A stretch of 46,521 nt of DNA. It comes from Ligilactobacillus salitolerans (GTDB lineage Bacteria > Bacillota > Bacilli > Lactobacillales > Lactobacillaceae). The notes under the pieces were generated by a model. The model did not search any database. It saw only the letters and a list, made by a program, of their open reading frames with translations, and was not told the DNA's origin. A program made the translations under genes and the position numbers. Positions 23,344 through 30,913 of the stretch are shown here, in pieces. The stretch spans positions 1-46,521 of the forward strand of contig NZ_BFFP01000016.1 of NCBI RefSeq assembly GCF_003864415.1, in the 5' to 3' direction. Each line of letters starts with the position of its first letter. Positions within the stretch are counted from its first letter, which is position 1.

Positions 23344-23901
23344 ATGGATGCTGCATTAACTGGTTTTACGAATATCCAAAAACTTGATCCAGATATTATC
23401 GTCGATTTACGCTATGCCACCACTAACAACTTTACTGGCCACGTCATTTATAACTTTAAGGTCGCAATTGCACGGACGGGCACAGCACAGAAGCTTGCCA
23501 AGGCCAGTGCACTTCTCAAAGAGCAAGGTTACCGGCTCAAGGTCTGGGATGCTTACCGTCCAACCGAAGCCCAAGAAAAACTTTTTGAAGTTTACCCTGA
23601 TCCTGAATTCGTGGCACCTTCAAATCCTAACTACAGCCACCAAAAAGGGGTCACTTTCGATCTGACCATGACATTTGCCGATGGGACAGAATGTCCGATG
23701 CCGACCGGCTTCGATGACTTCACCGGACTCGCTCGTCGGTCTGCAAAATGGCCCGAAGAAGCAGCTAAGTACCATCAGATCCTGGATGCTGCGATGAAAG
23801 AAGCAGGTTTCATCGGGTATGAAAGTGAGTGGTGGGACTTCCGCGACTCCCAAATGGATGAATATGGTCCGCTTGCTGCTGACCCTAACGATTACAAATA
23901 A
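23344..23901 (+). CDS. VanX-family D-Ala-D-Ala dipeptidase, zinc-ligand variant
   Basis: Zinc peptidase of the M15D family, 185 residues, that splits D-alanyl-D-alanine. In lactobacilli, which end their peptidoglycan with D-Ala-D-lactate, such enzymes remove leftover D-Ala-D-Ala. Conserved features are Arg72 in DAYRPTEAQEKLF, the first zinc motif SHQKGVTFDLTM (His99 and Asp106), and the catalytic glutamate Glu162 in ESEWWDF. In VanX the third ligand is a His in EWWH; here the position is Asp165. Start is ATG 23344, preceded by GAAAGGA; an upstream TTG at 23326 overlaps the Shine-Dalgarno. It is monocistronic with its own terminator. Confidence 0.85.
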   Translation: MDAALTGFTNIQKLDPDIIVDLRYATTNNFTGHVIYNFKVAIARTGTAQKLAKASALLKEQGYRLKVWDAYRPTEAQEKLFEVYPDPEFVAPSNPNYSHQKGVTFDLTMTFADGTECPMPTGFDDFTGLARRSAKWPEEAAKYHQILDAAMKEAGFIGYESEWWDFRDSQMDEYGPLAADPNDYK

Positions 23902-23911
23902 GCTCCAAGTC

Positions 23912-23945
23912 AGCCTCCCGCTAAATGCAGCGGGGGGCTTTTTCG
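23912..23945 (+). terminator. Intrinsic terminator of the dipeptidase gene
   Basis: AGCCTCCCGCT pairs with AGCGGGGGGCT (11 bp, one G-U) around a 6-nt loop, then TTTTT. Confidence 0.85.
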
Positions 23946-23962
23946 TTTGTCTCCATCAAAAA

Positions 23963-24009
23963 AGCACTGCTTTGCTCACGATAAGAACTATCATGTGCAA
24001 AGCAATGCT
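23963..24009 (-). terminator. Intrinsic terminator of the VOC gene
   Basis: AGCACTGCTTTGC pairs with GCAAAGCAATGCT (12 of 13) and is followed by TTTTTT on the minus strand. Confidence 0.8.
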
Positions 24010-24018
24010 ATTTTCAGG

Positions 24019-24399
24019 TTATTCATGCAATTCCAAAGGTAAATGATCTGGGTCAAAGAAGAAGGTCATTTTTTCACCAGTAAAGGTATCATGACGGATC
24101 GGCTCACACTCTATGCCCTTTTCTGCCAGTTCTTTGACTTTTTTCTCGACGTCAGCAACATGAAAGGCCAGGTGTCGCAAGCCCGCAGCTTCCGGACCAG
24201 TCACGCGGTTAGGAGCATCAGGCTTGATAAACAATTCAAGGACCACTGGCCCACAAACCAGGTGAAATAAAATATCTCCTTTATCTGGCCGCTGATGGCG
24301 GTCCTGAATTTCAAAACCCAGTTTGTGCACGTAAAAATCCAGTGCGGCTTGTTCGTCGTGACAGATCACTGCAATATGGTCGAGCTTGTTTAAATTCAA
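24019..24399 (-). CDS. VOC (glyoxalase/dioxygenase superfamily) protein
   Basis: Protein of 126 residues made of two beta-alpha-beta-beta-beta modules, typical of the vicinal oxygen chelate superfamily. Module 1 is LDHIAVICHDEQAALDFYVHKLGFEIQDRH...VLELFIKP, and module 2 is GLRHLAFHVADVEKKVKELAEKGIECEP...MTFFFDPDHLPLELHE. The four likely metal ligands are the His in LDHIAV, the Glu in LELF, the His in LRHLAF and the Glu in LELHE. The ending F-F-x-D-P-x-x-x-P-L-E-L is the glyoxalase-like form; lactoylglutathione lyase activity is a common but unproven annotation. Start is TTG with AGGAGG seven bases upstream. Confidence 0.85.
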   Translation of the reverse strand: MNLNKLDHIAVICHDEQAALDFYVHKLGFEIQDRHQRPDKGDILFHLVCGPVVLELFIKPDAPNRVTGPEAAGLRHLAFHVADVEKKVKELAEKGIECEPIRHDTFTGEKMTFFFDPDHLPLELHE

Positions 24400-24472
24400 G
24401 TCAAAGCCTCCTATTTGTCCCGCTAAGTGAGCGCAAATTATCCCTTTGCTTTGGCTTTTGATCAGTTCAAAA

Positions 24473-24497
24473 AAACTCTGCCATAAGAACAGAGTTT
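24473..24497 (-). terminator. Intrinsic terminator of the OhrR-like gene
   Basis: AAACTCTG and CAGAGTTT pair around a 9-nt loop; on the minus strand T-runs follow directly. Confidence 0.7.
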
Positions 24498-24522
24498 CAG
24501 TTTAGCCAATGCAACTAAATTT

Positions 24523-24990
24523 TTATTCGTAAAGATCCTCGAGCGTTTCATCAACCTTCTTGATCTTTTGCCCAATTTCTTTAACAGCATTAACGCTGTC
24601 TTGATATTCAGGATAAGTCATATCAATTGAATCCAAGCAAGTTTTAACACTATTCTTGATCTTCGTTTCACTGGCCTTGCCCTTTTTAGTTAATTCAATA
24701 TAAACTTTGCGGCCATCTTCAGGGACATGTGTCCGGTTGACCCACTCATCTTTTTCCATTCGTTTTAAGAGTGGTGTCAATGTTCCTGTATCCAGTTTCA
24801 AGCGCGCACCGATCTCCTTGATCATCATCGGACGCTGTTCTTCCCACAAAACCAGTAGCGTCAGGTATTGCGGGTAAGTCAATTTGAATTCCTTTAAAGC
24901 TTGGGAATAAAATTTAGTATAAAATTTTTGTGCCGAATAAATTGCAAAACAAAGTTCATCTTCAATATGGTCAGGTTTATATTCTTTCAT
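24523..24990 (-). CDS. OhrR/MgrA-type MarR-family regulator
   Basis: Winged-helix repressor of 155 residues very like Bacillus OhrR: EDELCFAIYSAQKFYTKFYSQALKEFKLTYPQYLTLLVLWEEQ, then LDTGTLTPLLKRMEKDEWVNRTHVPEDGRKVYIELTKKG. The reactive cysteine used to sense organic peroxides is present as Cys14 (OhrR Cys15), and the supporting tyrosines are in FYTKFY and YPQY. A second cysteine (KTCLDSI, about residue 115) could give a disulfide-type switch. OhrR normally controls the ohr peroxidase gene, which is not adjacent, so the target must be elsewhere or be the nearby VOC gene. ATG start behind GGAGG. Confidence 0.88.
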   Translation of the reverse strand: MKEYKPDHIEDELCFAIYSAQKFYTKFYSQALKEFKLTYPQYLTLLVLWEEQRPMMIKEIGARLKLDTGTLTPLLKRMEKDEWVNRTHVPEDGRKVYIELTKKGKASETKIKNSVKTCLDSIDMTYPEYQDSVNAVKEIGQKIKKVDETLEDLYE

Positions 24991-25090
24991 TAAATTTTCC
25001 TCCCCATTACAATAACAAGCTCTCTCTTCATTGAAATCGCAGTGCTCATTTTAAGCTGCGTCAAGCAGAGATCCTCACTTTTTGACGCTT

Positions 25091-25870
25091 TTATTTTGGA
25101 TCCACAACTACCGCTCTGCGCGGTTCTGTTCCTTGAGAATAAGTCTTAACGTGCTTATTCTCAGCCAAACTTTTATGGATCACCTTACGTTCGATTGCCG
25201 GCATCGGATCAAGCATCACCGGTTCACCCGCTGCGATCGCATCACGCGCAGTTTTTTGTGCTAAATGGTCTAATGTTTCAGCACGACGAGCGCGGTAATT
25301 TGCCACATCCAAAACAACTCTCACGCGGTGGTGGATCCGCTTATCCAAGAAATCTTGCGCTAGCAGCTGCAAGGAATTTAAATTCCGTCCGCGCTTGCCG
25401 ATCAGCAATCCTTCCTGTTCAGTCTCAAAATCATAATAAACAGTATGTTTTTCTGGAGTCACACTGATAGTAGCGCTGATCCCCATATTCTTGGTAACTT
25501 CTGCCAAATAGTTGCCCAGATCTACCAGCACTTCATCAAAGCTGGCTTCTTTTTCCCGGTGACTTATTCTAGCAGGCTGCTGAGCTTGCGGCTGAGTCTT
25601 TGGCTCTGCTGCTTTTCTTAGAGGCTTGTCCTCTTTCTTGCTTTGTTCAGGCTGCGCATCAGCTGCAGTGTTTGCTTGGAGCGGTGTCTTTTCTTCCTTG
25701 ACAGCATCCTCCTTGACCGAGAGCTCAACCTCAGCAAGCTGCTTGCCAATTCCCAAAAAGCCTTTTTTACCGCTCGAAATAATTTGGACATCTACTTGTT
25801 CACGAGCTTTGTTTAAATCAGCCAAGCCTGCAGTAATTGCTTCATCGACTGAATTTCCTGTATATTTCGT
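25091..25870 (-). CDS. khpB: KhpB (Jag/EloR) RNA-binding protein, apparent ACG start
   Basis: RNA-binding protein of about 259 residues that, with KhpA, affects cell elongation and division in streptococci and lactobacilli. Domains are Jag-N (KYTGNSVDEAITAGLADLNKAREQVDVQIISSGKKGFLGIG), an acidic/glutamine-rich linker to about residue 110, KH-II (VYYDFETEQEGLLIGKRGRNLNSLQLLAQDF, with the GKRG loop), and R3H (DAIAAGEPVMLDPMPAIERKVIHKSLAENKHVKTYSQGTEPRRAVVV). The family N-terminus is encoded, but its first codon is ACG (25868-25870), 8 nt after AGGAGG. No ATG, GTG or TTG lies between the upstream in-frame TGA (25886-25888) and TTG 25825, which would remove 15 conserved residues. It is not next to yidC. 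Confidence 0.88.
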   Translation of the reverse strand, partial: TKYTGNSVDEAITAGLADLNKAREQVDVQIISSGKKGFLGIGKQLAEVELSVKEDAVKEEKTPLQANTAADAQPEQSKKEDKPLRKAAEPKTQPQAQQPARISHREKEASFDEVLVDLGNYLAEVTKNMGISATISVTPEKHTVYYDFETEQEGLLIGKRGRNLNSLQLLAQDFLDKRIHHRVRVVLDVANYRARRAETLDHLAQKTARDAIAAGEPVMLDPMPAIERKVIHKSLAENKHVKTYSQGTEPRRAVVVDPK

Positions 25871-25910
25871 CGGTGTCCCCTCCTGTCATTTTCCTTTTTT
25901 CTTTAAAAAA

Positions 25911-25935
25911 TAATCACGTTTATTCGTGATCAACA
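25911..25935 (-). terminator. Hairpin with T-run in the khpB leader (possible attenuator)
   Basis: On the minus strand ATCACG-AATAAA-CGTGAT is followed by TATTTTTT, about 40 bp before the khpB ribosome-binding site. No minus-strand gene precedes it, so it cannot simply end an upstream transcript. The stem is only six pairs. Confidence 0.45.
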
Positions 25936-26177
25936 TAATTTAGTATAACACAACACACTTTTTTGAGATACGAATTTTATAGCTGATCCGGCTTTTAAAT
26001 TCAACATTTTGGCGCGTTCTTAAAGCAACAACAGCTGCTTGTCCTGATAAATTGAAATTGATTACATTTTTTTAGCACTGGGCGCAAATTTTCAGTACCG
26101 TTCTAACAAGATTATGCTCTAATATGTCAAGTTGCTCTAAAAATTTACCCATTTTTTTAGATCGGATAAGCTTATTA

Positions 26178-26206
26178 TTGACTATCTTTATCTATTTTAC
26201 TACAAT
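26178..26206 (+). promoter_or_regulatory. Likely promoter of the PEP synthase gene
   Basis: TTGACT (26178-26183) and TACAAT (26201-26206) are 17 bp apart. This would give a 5' leader of about 135 nt, in which I see no classical riboswitch. Its last part (26311-26323, CGCTTCGCTCTGT) recalls the end of the 125-bp leader repeats. The remaining sequence from 25936 to 26177 shows nothing I recognise. Confidence 0.55.
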
Positions 26207-26349
26207 TTATTTGAGGTGATGTAACCGTTTTCAAAATGTTTTGTCCGACATTTGTTCAATTAGTTGCTGCTAGGGGAAAGTTAGTTGAAATGCTTGGTAT
26301 TCTTTAGTCACGCTTCGCTCTGTCATTTATAATACGAGGAGATAATTTC

Positions 26350-28746
26350 ATGAAAAATCGAGAAACTGCTAATGTTTTATGGTTCGATGACCTTCACCGC
26401 TCTGATGTCGACCTCGTTGGTGGTAAGTCTTCTTCCCTCGGCGAGTTAACTTCTGCAACCAATATTCCTGTTCCTTACGGCTTCGCTACTACCGCGCATG
26501 CCTACCGCTACTTCATGGATCAAACAGGCGCTAATGACAAAATTAAAGAACTCTTGGAAAGCATTCAAGATTATGAAAACTCAGATGAATTACACCAGAA
26601 ATGCACGCAGATCCGTAAAGTGATCACCGACAGCGAAATGCCGGCCGACCTTGCCCAAAGCATCGAACGATCATATGAAGAACTAGCCCAAAAAGTCGGG
26701 GAAAGCGAGCCTTTCGTTGCGATTCGTTCCAGTGCCACTGCCGAAGACCTGCCCGATGCTTCATTTGCCGGCCAACAGGATTCTTACCTCAACATTCGCG
26801 GCGCAGCCGATGTCGTGCAAAAAGTCAAAGAGTGTTATGCCTCCCTCTTCACGGAAAGGGCAACTTATTATCGGCATAAACAACATTTTCCGCATGAAAA
26901 GGTTGCTTTATCCGCGACAGTTCAAATGATGGTCTTCTCCAAATCCTCCGGGATCATGTTTTCGATCAACGTTGGGACCGGGGATGACTCCAAGGTCATT
27001 ATTGATAGTATCTGGGGCCTGGGCGAATATATCGTCCAAGGAACTGTTACCCCTGATGATTTTGTCGTCGACAAAGAAACCATGAAGATCGTTTCTAAGG
27101 ATATCACTCAAAAAGATATCGAGCTGGTTCGACTCAAAGATGGCGGTGTAGAAGAACGGCAGATTCCTGTTGAAGAAGCAAAAAAGCCTTCATTAACTGA
27201 CGAACAAGTCATTGAACTCGCTGGTTATGCCATTGAGATCGAAAAACATTACGGTTCTTATATGGACATGGAATTTGCCTTGGACGAAAATACCAACAAA
27301 CTGTGGCTGGTTCAGGCTCGGCCGGAAACTGTCTGGTCACAGAAAAAGAAAAATTCCGCTGCCAAAGGAGATGAGCCCGTGGATAACGTAACCGATGCTA
27401 AAGTTCTGGTTAGAGGTTTGGCAGCCAGTCCTGGGACAGCCGCTGGAAAAGTGCATGTGATCGCCGATCCGAAAGATATCGATCAATTTAAAGAAGACGA
27501 AATCTTAGTTACCACCATGACTTCACCAGACTGGGTCCCAGCCATGAAGAAGGCAAAGGCGATCATCACTAATAATGGCGGAATGACTTGTCATGCGGCC
27601 ATTGTTTCCCGAGAAATGCAGATCCCATGTATCGTAGGGACAACCAGTCGCGGAACAGCCGCAATGGATGTCTTGCAGACAGGCGACACAATTACAGTCG
27701 ATGCTAAAAACGGGATCGTCTACGAAGGCGAAGTTCAATCGATCGTCGCTCCAGCCAAAGAAGAGGTCCCAACCGGTGAAGTTGCCGGCAATGCCGAATA
27801 CTTCGCTGCAACTGCGACTGGCGTCATGATGAACTTGGGTGATCCTGATTTGGCTCACAAATACGCTAATTTGCCAGCCGACGGGATCGGCCTCATGCGC
27901 GAAGAATTTATCTGGACCAGCTATATTCACGAGCATCCGCTCTATCTGATCGAACAAGGCCACCCAGAAAAAGTGGTCAATATGTTAGCAGAAGGCATCA
28001 GCAAGGTGGCCCGTGCGATGAGTCCGCGGCCCGTAGTTTTGCGTTTCTCAGACTTCAAGTCCAGCGAGTACCGCAACTTGAAGGGCGGCGATCAGTATGA
28101 ACCGCATGAATCAGCCGATTTACTGGGTTGGCGCGGTGCTTCACGGTACTACGATCCGAAATATGTTGCAGCTTTCAAGCTTGAACTAGAAGCCGTTAAG
28201 AAGGTCCGCAATGAATTTGGACTGACCAACTTAAACGTCATGATCCCATTTGTCAGAACCGTTTCTGAAGCTTCGAAGGTCACGGAGATCATGACCCAAG
28301 CTGGTCTGGTCCGGACACCTGACTTTAAAGTCTATATGATGGCTGAGATCCCTTCAAACATCATTTTGGCCGACCAATTCAACCAGTTTATCGACGGATA
28401 CTCGATCGGTTCTAACGACTTGACCATGCTGCTGCTAGGATGTGACCGGAATAACGACACTGTTTCGGATCTCTTTGATGAACGCAACTTGGCTGTCAAA
28501 CGTGCGATCTCTCACCTGATCGAAGTTGCCCATCGTGACGGCAAGACGGTTTCGATTTGCGGCCAAACACCATCTGAGTATCCTGAATTCACGGAATTCT
28601 TGGTTCAGCAAGGCATCGACTATGTTTCCGTCAACCCAGATATGGTCAAGGCTACGAAACACAACGTCGCCCGCTTTGAACAAAGAATTTTATTGGACAA
28701 GGCCACCGGCAGAGGCCGGCAAGATCCAACCGACTATCAGTGGTAA
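26350..28746 (+). CDS. ppsA: Phosphoenolpyruvate synthase
   Basis: Cytoplasmic enzyme of 798 residues that makes phosphoenolpyruvate from pyruvate with ATP converted to AMP and phosphate. The N-terminal ATP-grasp part contains GGKSSSLGEL, FVAIRSSATAEDLPDASFAGQQDSYLN and the substrate strand WLVQARPETVW. The phosphohistidine domain has GGMTCHAAIVSREMQIPCIVG, with His415 matching the swivelling histidine (His421 in E. coli). The barrel domain contains GLMREEF, PRPVVLRFSDFKSSEYRNL and IPFVRTVSEA, and the catalytic Cys is in SICGQTPSE. The end is VSVNPDMV. Length is normal for the family. It supports gluconeogenic growth on pyruvate or lactate. Monocistronic, with a strong terminator. Confidence 0.95.
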   Translation: MKNRETANVLWFDDLHRSDVDLVGGKSSSLGELTSATNIPVPYGFATTAHAYRYFMDQTGANDKIKELLESIQDYENSDELHQKCTQIRKVITDSEMPADLAQSIERSYEELAQKVGESEPFVAIRSSATAEDLPDASFAGQQDSYLNIRGAADVVQKVKECYASLFTERATYYRHKQHFPHEKVALSATVQMMVFSKSSGIMFSINVGTGDDSKVIIDSIWGLGEYIVQGTVTPDDFVVDKETMKIVSKDITQKDIELVRLKDGGVEERQIPVEEAKKPSLTDEQVIELAGYAIEIEKHYGSYMDMEFALDENTNKLWLVQARPETVWSQKKKNSAAKGDEPVDNVTDAKVLVRGLAASPGTAAGKVHVIADPKDIDQFKEDEILVTTMTSPDWVPAMKKAKAIITNNGGMTCHAAIVSREMQIPCIVGTTSRGTAAMDVLQTGDTITVDAKNGIVYEGEVQSIVAPAKEEVPTGEVAGNAEYFAATATGVMMNLGDPDLAHKYANLPADGIGLMREEFIWTSYIHEHPLYLIEQGHPEKVVNMLAEGISKVARAMSPRPVVLRFSDFKSSEYRNLKGGDQYEPHESADLLGWRGASRYYDPKYVAAFKLELEAVKKVRNEFGLTNLNVMIPFVRTVSEASKVTEIMTQAGLVRTPDFKVYMMAEIPSNIILADQFNQFIDGYSIGSNDLTMLLLGCDRNNDTVSDLFDERNLAVKRAISHLIEVAHRDGKTVSICGQTPSEYPEFTEFLVQQGIDYVSVNPDMVKATKHNVARFEQRILLDKATGRGRQDPTDYQW

Positions 28747-28776
28747 AGAGTCAGATCTTCCTAATTAGCTGATACC

Positions 28777-28810
28777 AAAAAGGCACTAGCTTGTACGCTA
28801 GTGCCTTTTC
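28777..28810 (+). terminator. Intrinsic terminator of ppsA
   Basis: AAAAGGCACTAGC pairs perfectly with GCTAGTGCCTTTT around a 6-nt loop. Confidence 0.9.
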
Positions 28811-28910
28811 TTTTGTCCTAGGAACTGCATTGTAAACTGCGAAACTAAATTGTTGTCTTTATAATATCATAGTGATATCATAACCGTAGACAACATGGAG
28901 GTGTAGAAAA

Positions 28911-29453
28911 ATGTTCACGTTCGGAAAAAAATTATCATTTCGTCCTTTGATTATTTCATTGCTTTACTTTTTTGTATTCGGCCTAATTGCAGGAGGGTTC
29001 TTGGGACCCGAGGGCTGGTTCGCCGGCCTGATCGCCTTTATCTTAGTAGCTGGTGTTCATTATCCTGGGGTACTTGAAGTGGAATTCAATTATTTTGAAG
29101 TCACAGACAGTCAAATCAAATATTATGACTTCAGCAGTTGGTGGAAAAGGGTTTTAATGATTTTCATGGGTCCTTTAACACCTTTACAAAGTATCGATTT
29201 GACAGAAATTGCTGACGCCAGAGCAATTGGCAGACGCAAAGGAAAAGAGCTGCAGACTGCTATCCCCTATCCTAATGCCTTAGTGGGTTATACTGGACTC
29301 CTCTCATCGATCCAGAACCTGTATTGGATCGAGATCACATTCAAAAATGGAAAAAAGAAGAAATTTTCTTTGGCACGCGACAAAGCTTACGACACTGAAA
29401 AAACGATCAACAAGGCTAATTCAGCGGTTGATTGGATCCGGGCTAGCAAATAA
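28911..29453 (+). CDS. Uncharacterised membrane-anchored protein, PH-like domain likely
   Basis: Protein of 180 residues. Two N-terminal TM helices form a hairpin (PLIISLLYFFVFGLIAGGFL, GWFAGLIAFILVAGVHYPG). The rest (about residues 55-180) is soluble and strand-rich: LEVEFNYFEVTDSQIKYYDFSSWWKRVLMIFMGPLTPLQSIDLTEIADARAIGRR, then LYWIEITFKNGKKKKFSLARD and a final helix with WIRAS. The order of strands ending in one helix is what bacterial PH-like (bPH) domains show, but this is a fold guess. ATG start behind GGAGGTG. Monocistronic; terminator at 29503. I do not recognise a specific family. Confidence 0.6.
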   Translation: MFTFGKKLSFRPLIISLLYFFVFGLIAGGFLGPEGWFAGLIAFILVAGVHYPGVLEVEFNYFEVTDSQIKYYDFSSWWKRVLMIFMGPLTPLQSIDLTEIADARAIGRRKGKELQTAIPYPNALVGYTGLLSSIQNLYWIEITFKNGKKKKFSLARDKAYDTEKTINKANSAVDWIRASK

Positions 29454-29502
29454 CGAATTCTAATTTCAAACTGATCCTCAAAATTTTATATTTTCTCTAC
29501 TA

Positions 29503-29541
29503 ACAGCTATGAAACTCAGTGCGAGCTTCATAGCTGTTTTT
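29503..29541 (+). terminator. Intrinsic terminator with conserved centre (type ACTC-AGTGC-GAG)
   Basis: ACAGCTATGA pairs with TCATAGCTGT and is followed by T5. The centre AACTCAGTGCGAGC is nearly the same as in the terminator at 37504-37547, while the arms differ. Confidence 0.85.
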
Positions 29542-29587
29542 GACTATTATTTTTCTTAAGAAACATTAATGTGTTTCGTTCGTAATA

Positions 29588-29605
29588 TTGTGATATAATT
29601 CATTT
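29588..29605 (+). promoter_or_regulatory. -10 box overlapping a possible Rex-type operator, before the activase gene
   Basis: A perfect -10 TATAAT (29594-29599) is embedded in TTGTGATATAATTCATTT. The Rex consensus is TTGTGA-6 nt-TCACAA, so the left half matches exactly and the right half 3 of 6. Rex senses NADH/NAD+ and controls many pyruvate formate-lyase genes. No good -35 is visible. The operator assignment is tentative. Confidence 0.35.
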
Positions 29606-29633
29606 GGAAAATAGAAAAGGAGGTGTGTACTCA

Positions 29634-30452
29634 TTGCTAACAAAACAAAAGATTCCCCGACAGACAAAAACAGCTGATAAAGGTTTGCTGTTCAACATTC
29701 AAAAATTTAGTTTAAACGATGGGCCTGGTATTCGTTCAGTTGTTTTCTTTAAAGGCTGTCCCTTAAAATGTGCCTGGTGTGCTAACCCGGAATCACAATT
29801 GCGGCACCCAGAAGAAATGTACGATGAAGCCCAGGGTCACAAGATCATGGTTGGTGAATACAAAACAATCCCTGAAATCATGGAAGTCATCATGCAAGAT
29901 TATGATTTCTACGCAGAGTCTGGTGGCGGGGTAACTTTTTCCGGTGGTGAAGTTTTGTTTCAAGCACCCTTTGCAATCAAACTAGCACAAGCTGTTAAAG
30001 AAAAAGGGATCCATTTGGCTTGCGAGACTACCGGTTACGCCAAACCAGCCGTTTTCAATGAGTTCTACCCATATATGGATCTGATCTATTTTGACTGCAA
30101 ACAATGGGACCCCCTGCTCCATCGCAAAGGGACTGGCGGGACAAATGAAATGATCTTAAAAAATATGCAGTCCGTCATCGATTCGGGCAAAGACTACTGT
30201 ATCCGGATCCCAGTGATCCCAGGTTTTAACTATACCGATAATGATGCCAGACACTTTGGCGAACTTTTTCAGCAGATGGGGGTCAAAGAAGTCGAGCTGC
30301 TGCCTTTCCACCAGTTCGGCTTGAAAAAATACACTGACTTAGGGCGGGAATACAAATTAAAAGATGTTGCCCAGCTGCACACAGAAGACTTATTAGCCTA
30401 TCAAAGGATCCTGCAAAACTCCGGAATTGATGCGCAGATCAATGGCTGGTAA
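29634..30452 (+). CDS. Glycyl-radical enzyme activating protein (radical SAM)
   Basis: Activase of about 272 residues. It uses a [4Fe-4S] cluster and S-adenosylmethionine to put the radical on the glycine of the enzyme encoded downstream. The cluster motif is CPLKCAWC (Cys42, Cys46, Cys49), preceded by SLNDGPGIRSVVFFKGC. GGGVTFSGGEVLFQ is the SAM-binding GGE motif, and CETTGY and FDCKQWDP follow. The extra ferredoxin-like cluster domain of many GRE dehydratase activases is absent, so it is the short PFL-AE type. The best start is TTG 29634, ten bases after AAGGAGG; an upstream TTG at 29604 precedes that site. It is first in an operon with the GRE and an aldolase. Confidence 0.92.
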   Translation: MLTKQKIPRQTKTADKGLLFNIQKFSLNDGPGIRSVVFFKGCPLKCAWCANPESQLRHPEEMYDEAQGHKIMVGEYKTIPEIMEVIMQDYDFYAESGGGVTFSGGEVLFQAPFAIKLAQAVKEKGIHLACETTGYAKPAVFNEFYPYMDLIYFDCKQWDPLLHRKGTGGTNEMILKNMQSVIDSGKDYCIRIPVIPGFNYTDNDARHFGELFQQMGVKEVELLPFHQFGLKKYTDLGREYKLKDVAQLHTEDLLAYQRILQNSGIDAQINGW

Positions 30453-30500
30453 AACCGGCAAACTTATGTGAAACTTTGAACAAAAAAACAGTTAGTGTCA

Positions 30501-30900
30501 TCTTTTTTAGTTGCGATTGTAAGCGAGGTGCTCAAGCCAGAACTTTCCGCCCAATCAACTCCGTCATCATGACAAGAAATGCACTTGTCATAATGCCAGA
30601 GCCCATTGGTGCTCGAGTTCTCCCGGCTTGCTCCGCTCTGTTTTCTTAGTCGATCTTCACAGCGCAAAAATTCCGCTTATCCAACTCCAAGCCCATGGTG
30701 CAAAGTACGTACCCTAAGCTTAGAGTCCGATAATGCTCATCTTTTAAGCGCGCTGCTCCGCTCTGTTTTTGTAGTCGAGCTGCTCATGGCAGAAGGCTGT
30801 GCCTAACTTACTTTAGCCAAAAATGCTGAAACCCGCATTTTTGGCTATAGTCTGTTAGTGCTCACCTTCTGAACGCCATGCTCCGCTCTGTTTTAACATA
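30501..30900 (+). repeat. About 125-bp leader repeat, three units (first degenerate) and one partial
   Basis: Units start near 30501, 30616, 30740 and 30865 (115, 124 and 125 bp apart). Shared blocks with the 18621 array are TAGTGCTCACCTTCTGAACGCC, GCTCCGCTCTGTTTT, TAGTCGAG and TGGCAGAAGGCTGTGCCTAA. Unit hairpins differ: ATGACAAG/CTTGTCAT (30569-30592 region) and a perfect 13-bp TAGCCAAAAATGC/GCATTTTTGGCTA (about 30814-30847). The last partial unit ends CTCTGTTTTAACATAGGAGG, the ribosome-binding site of the glycyl-radical enzyme gene. Confidence 0.8.
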
Positions 30901-30913
30901 GGAGGTTATATCT

